This document shows positions 62,832-64,000 of a stretch of DNA of 64,000 bases, one piece after another. A model generated the notes under the pieces. That model was not told the DNA's origin. It saw only the letters and a program-made list of their open reading frames with translations, and made no database searches. Each line of letters starts with the position of its first letter. Position 1 is the stretch's first letter. Source of the stretch: Agromyces sp. 3263 (lineage in GTDB: Bacteria > Actinomycetota > Actinomycetes > Actinomycetales > Microbacteriaceae); NCBI RefSeq assembly GCF_031456545.1, contig NZ_JAVDUV010000001.1:1116001-1180000 (forward strand), given 5' to 3'. A program made the translations under genes and the position numbers.

Positions 62832-63998
62832 TCAGTTCGTGTTGGCGTAGAGCCACTCGAGCGGGTCGACCTTGGTGCCGTCGACGCCGCCGAGGCGGAT
62901 CTCGAAGTGCAGGTGCGGACCCGTCGACATGCCGGTGTTGCCCGTCTTGCCGATGACGTCGGCGACGTGCACGGTGTCGCCGACCTCGAAGCGCCGCGAT
63001 CCCTCGATCATGTGGGCGTACACGCTCGTCACGAGCTCGCCGTCGATGATGTGGTCGATCATCATGACGACGCCCAGCGACCCGCCGGAGTCGGTCGAGA
63101 CCGCGACGGTGCCGTCGGCGATCGCCTGGATCTCGGCGCCGTAGCCGGGGTTGAAGTCCTGGCCGCCGTGGTCCTCCGAGCAGCCGGCGCAGTTGCGGTA
63201 GCCGAAGTGGTCGCCGATGTGCACGCCGACCGCGAACGGCCACTGGATCGTGCCGGCCGGATTGTTGGTGAAGTCGGCCTCGGCGCGGATGCCGGCGGCC
63301 TGCGCGTACTCCTGGATGGTCTGGTGCTCGTAGCCCTCGCGCTCGACGGTCTGCGCGACCACGTTGCCGTCGATCGTCACGCTCTGCCCGCCACGATCGC
63401 CGCCGGTCGCGCTCGCCATGGCCATCGCCTGCACGTCGGCGGGCGAGAGCAGCGAGAGCGACGGGATCGTCGTCGCGACGGCGAGCATCGCCACGAAGCT
63501 CATCGCCACCACGCTCGCGATGCGCCGGCCGCCGCGCCGCTTCGGCGCAGATGCCGCGGCGCGCGCCGTGGGGTGCCCCGACGCCTGCGGTGCCGACCGC
63601 CGGGTGGGCGCGGCCGCGCGCACGACGTCACGACGCGAGACCGGGCCCGTCGATGCCGGTGAGGTGCCGGGAGCACTCCGGTCGGGCGCGGAGGCTGCAT
63701 CGGCGTCGACTCGCGGCGGGGCGCTCGGAGCGAATCCGAGCAGGTCGGACGCGGGCGTCACCTCGGCGGGCAGGCCACGCGATGCGCGGCGGGACGACGG
63801 GGTGGCGGCGGACGGTGCGGACAGGTCGAAGGCGAGTGGTGCGGGAGCGACGGATGCCGCTGCCCGGCCCGGCTCGTCGGCGGGCCGTGCCCCGGCCGCG
63901 GCCGAGATGGCGGCGGCGAAGCTGGAGGCCGCGCCCGCGACGGCGCCCGAACCCGCTCCGAGGGCTGCAGCATCGCCCGCTGGGAAACCCGGGCGCAC
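62832..63998 (-). CDS. M23-family peptidase, membrane-anchored (start possibly outside window)
   Basis: At least 388 aa. The N-terminal 170 residues are Ala/Pro/Arg-rich and presumably cytosolic. One transmembrane helix (about 164-186, ASVVAMSFVAMLAVATTI) leads to the outer part. The C-terminal LytM/M23 domain (about 240-388) has DHGGQDFNPG with His and Asp zinc ligands and the closing GPHLHFEIR. It cuts peptidoglycan cross-bridges or activates other hydrolases during growth. The GTG at 63998 may be the start, but the frame could continue beyond the window edge. Confidence 0.85.
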   Translation of the reverse strand: MRPGFPAGDAAALGAGSGAVAGAASSFAAAISAAAGARPADEPGRAAASVAPAPLAFDLSAPSAATPSSRRASRGLPAEVTPASDLLGFAPSAPPRVDADAASAPDRSAPGTSPASTGPVSRRDVVRAAAPTRRSAPQASGHPTARAAASAPKRRGGRRIASVVAMSFVAMLAVATTIPSLSLLSPADVQAMAMASATGGDRGGQSVTIDGNVVAQTVEREGYEHQTIQEYAQAAGIRAEADFTNNPAGTIQWPFAVGVHIGDHFGYRNCAGCSEDHGGQDFNPGYGAEIQAIADGTVAVSTDSGGSLGVVMMIDHIIDGELVTSVYAHMIEGSRRFEVGDTVHVADVIGKTGNTGMSTGPHLHFEIRLGGVDGTKVDPLEWLYANTN

Positions 63999-64000
63999 CG

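Overview
The window is about 72% GC DNA from an actinobacterium, most likely a member of Microbacteriaceae (Agromyces-like). That placement rests on codon use, GTG/TTG starts, tRNA genes lacking an encoded CCA, the gene families present, and very frequent GGATGCCGC/GCGGCATCC motifs. No database search was possible. Functions come from recognising motifs and gene order; starts were chosen from ribosome-binding sites and domain boundaries.

Layout. 1-5.7 kb: truncated GABA aminotransferase divergent from a PucR-family regulator; a PadR repressor divergent from a SnoaL-like gene, with a perfect 12+12 bp operator between them; DUF1918 and SGNH-hydrolase genes; an FBP zinc-finger gene. 5.7-12.7 kb: membrane protein, cysteine-desulfurase-like enzyme, flavin monooxygenase, fatty-acid desaturase, Stealth-type sugar-phosphate transferase. 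12.7-14.0 kb: element A, an AbiEi-like/PD-(D/E)XK gene bracketed by two long imperfect hairpins. 14-22 kb: metallophosphoesterase, 54-aa ORF, MBL hydrolase, alpha/beta hydrolase, membrane protein, zinc alcohol dehydrogenase and partner, DEAD-box helicase. 22-30.7 kb: secreted rhamnogalacturonan lyase, alkaline phosphatase, DHFR-like reductase, XRE regulator divergent from an SDR and an aldo-keto reductase. 30.7-30.9 kb: tRNA-Met and tRNA-Thr.

31.2-55.4 kb is a contractile injection system (CIS/eCIS) locus. It begins with a SARP-like ATPase regulator. Next come, on the minus strand, a zinc-ribbon membrane protein (CisA-like by position and architecture), baseplate (Cis12, Cis11, Cis9), spike (Cis8), LysM hub (Cis7), two tube proteins (Cis5, Cis1), one sheath (Cis2), a DUF4157 HExxH protein, AAA ATPase (Cis15), cap (Cis16), a 1026-aa exported Cys-pair repeat protein and a LuxR-type regulator. 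A bitopic membrane protein and a PAAR tip (Cis10) are divergent on the plus strand. I recognise no tail fibre, second sheath or tape measure. An 808-aa disordered protein fills part of the locus and shares a repeated [VL]QR motif with the DUF4157 protein.

55.5-61.5 kb is a maltose/maltodextrin-type ABC importer (malE-malF-malG) divergent from a GH13 glucosidase, with two LacI-type operators in the shared promoter region. 61.7-62.8 kb is element B, built exactly like element A but with a frameshifted gene. The window ends in an M23 peptidase gene.

The most novel signals are: (1) the two hairpin-bracketed AbiEi-like nuclease genes, with matching geometry and both in gaps between convergent genes, suggesting an undescribed small repetitive element family; (2) the roughly ten-fold over-represented GGATGCCG word, used singly in genes and as inverted pairs forming intergenic hairpins, resembling DNA-uptake-sequence organisation; and (3) the accessory proteins of the CIS locus.
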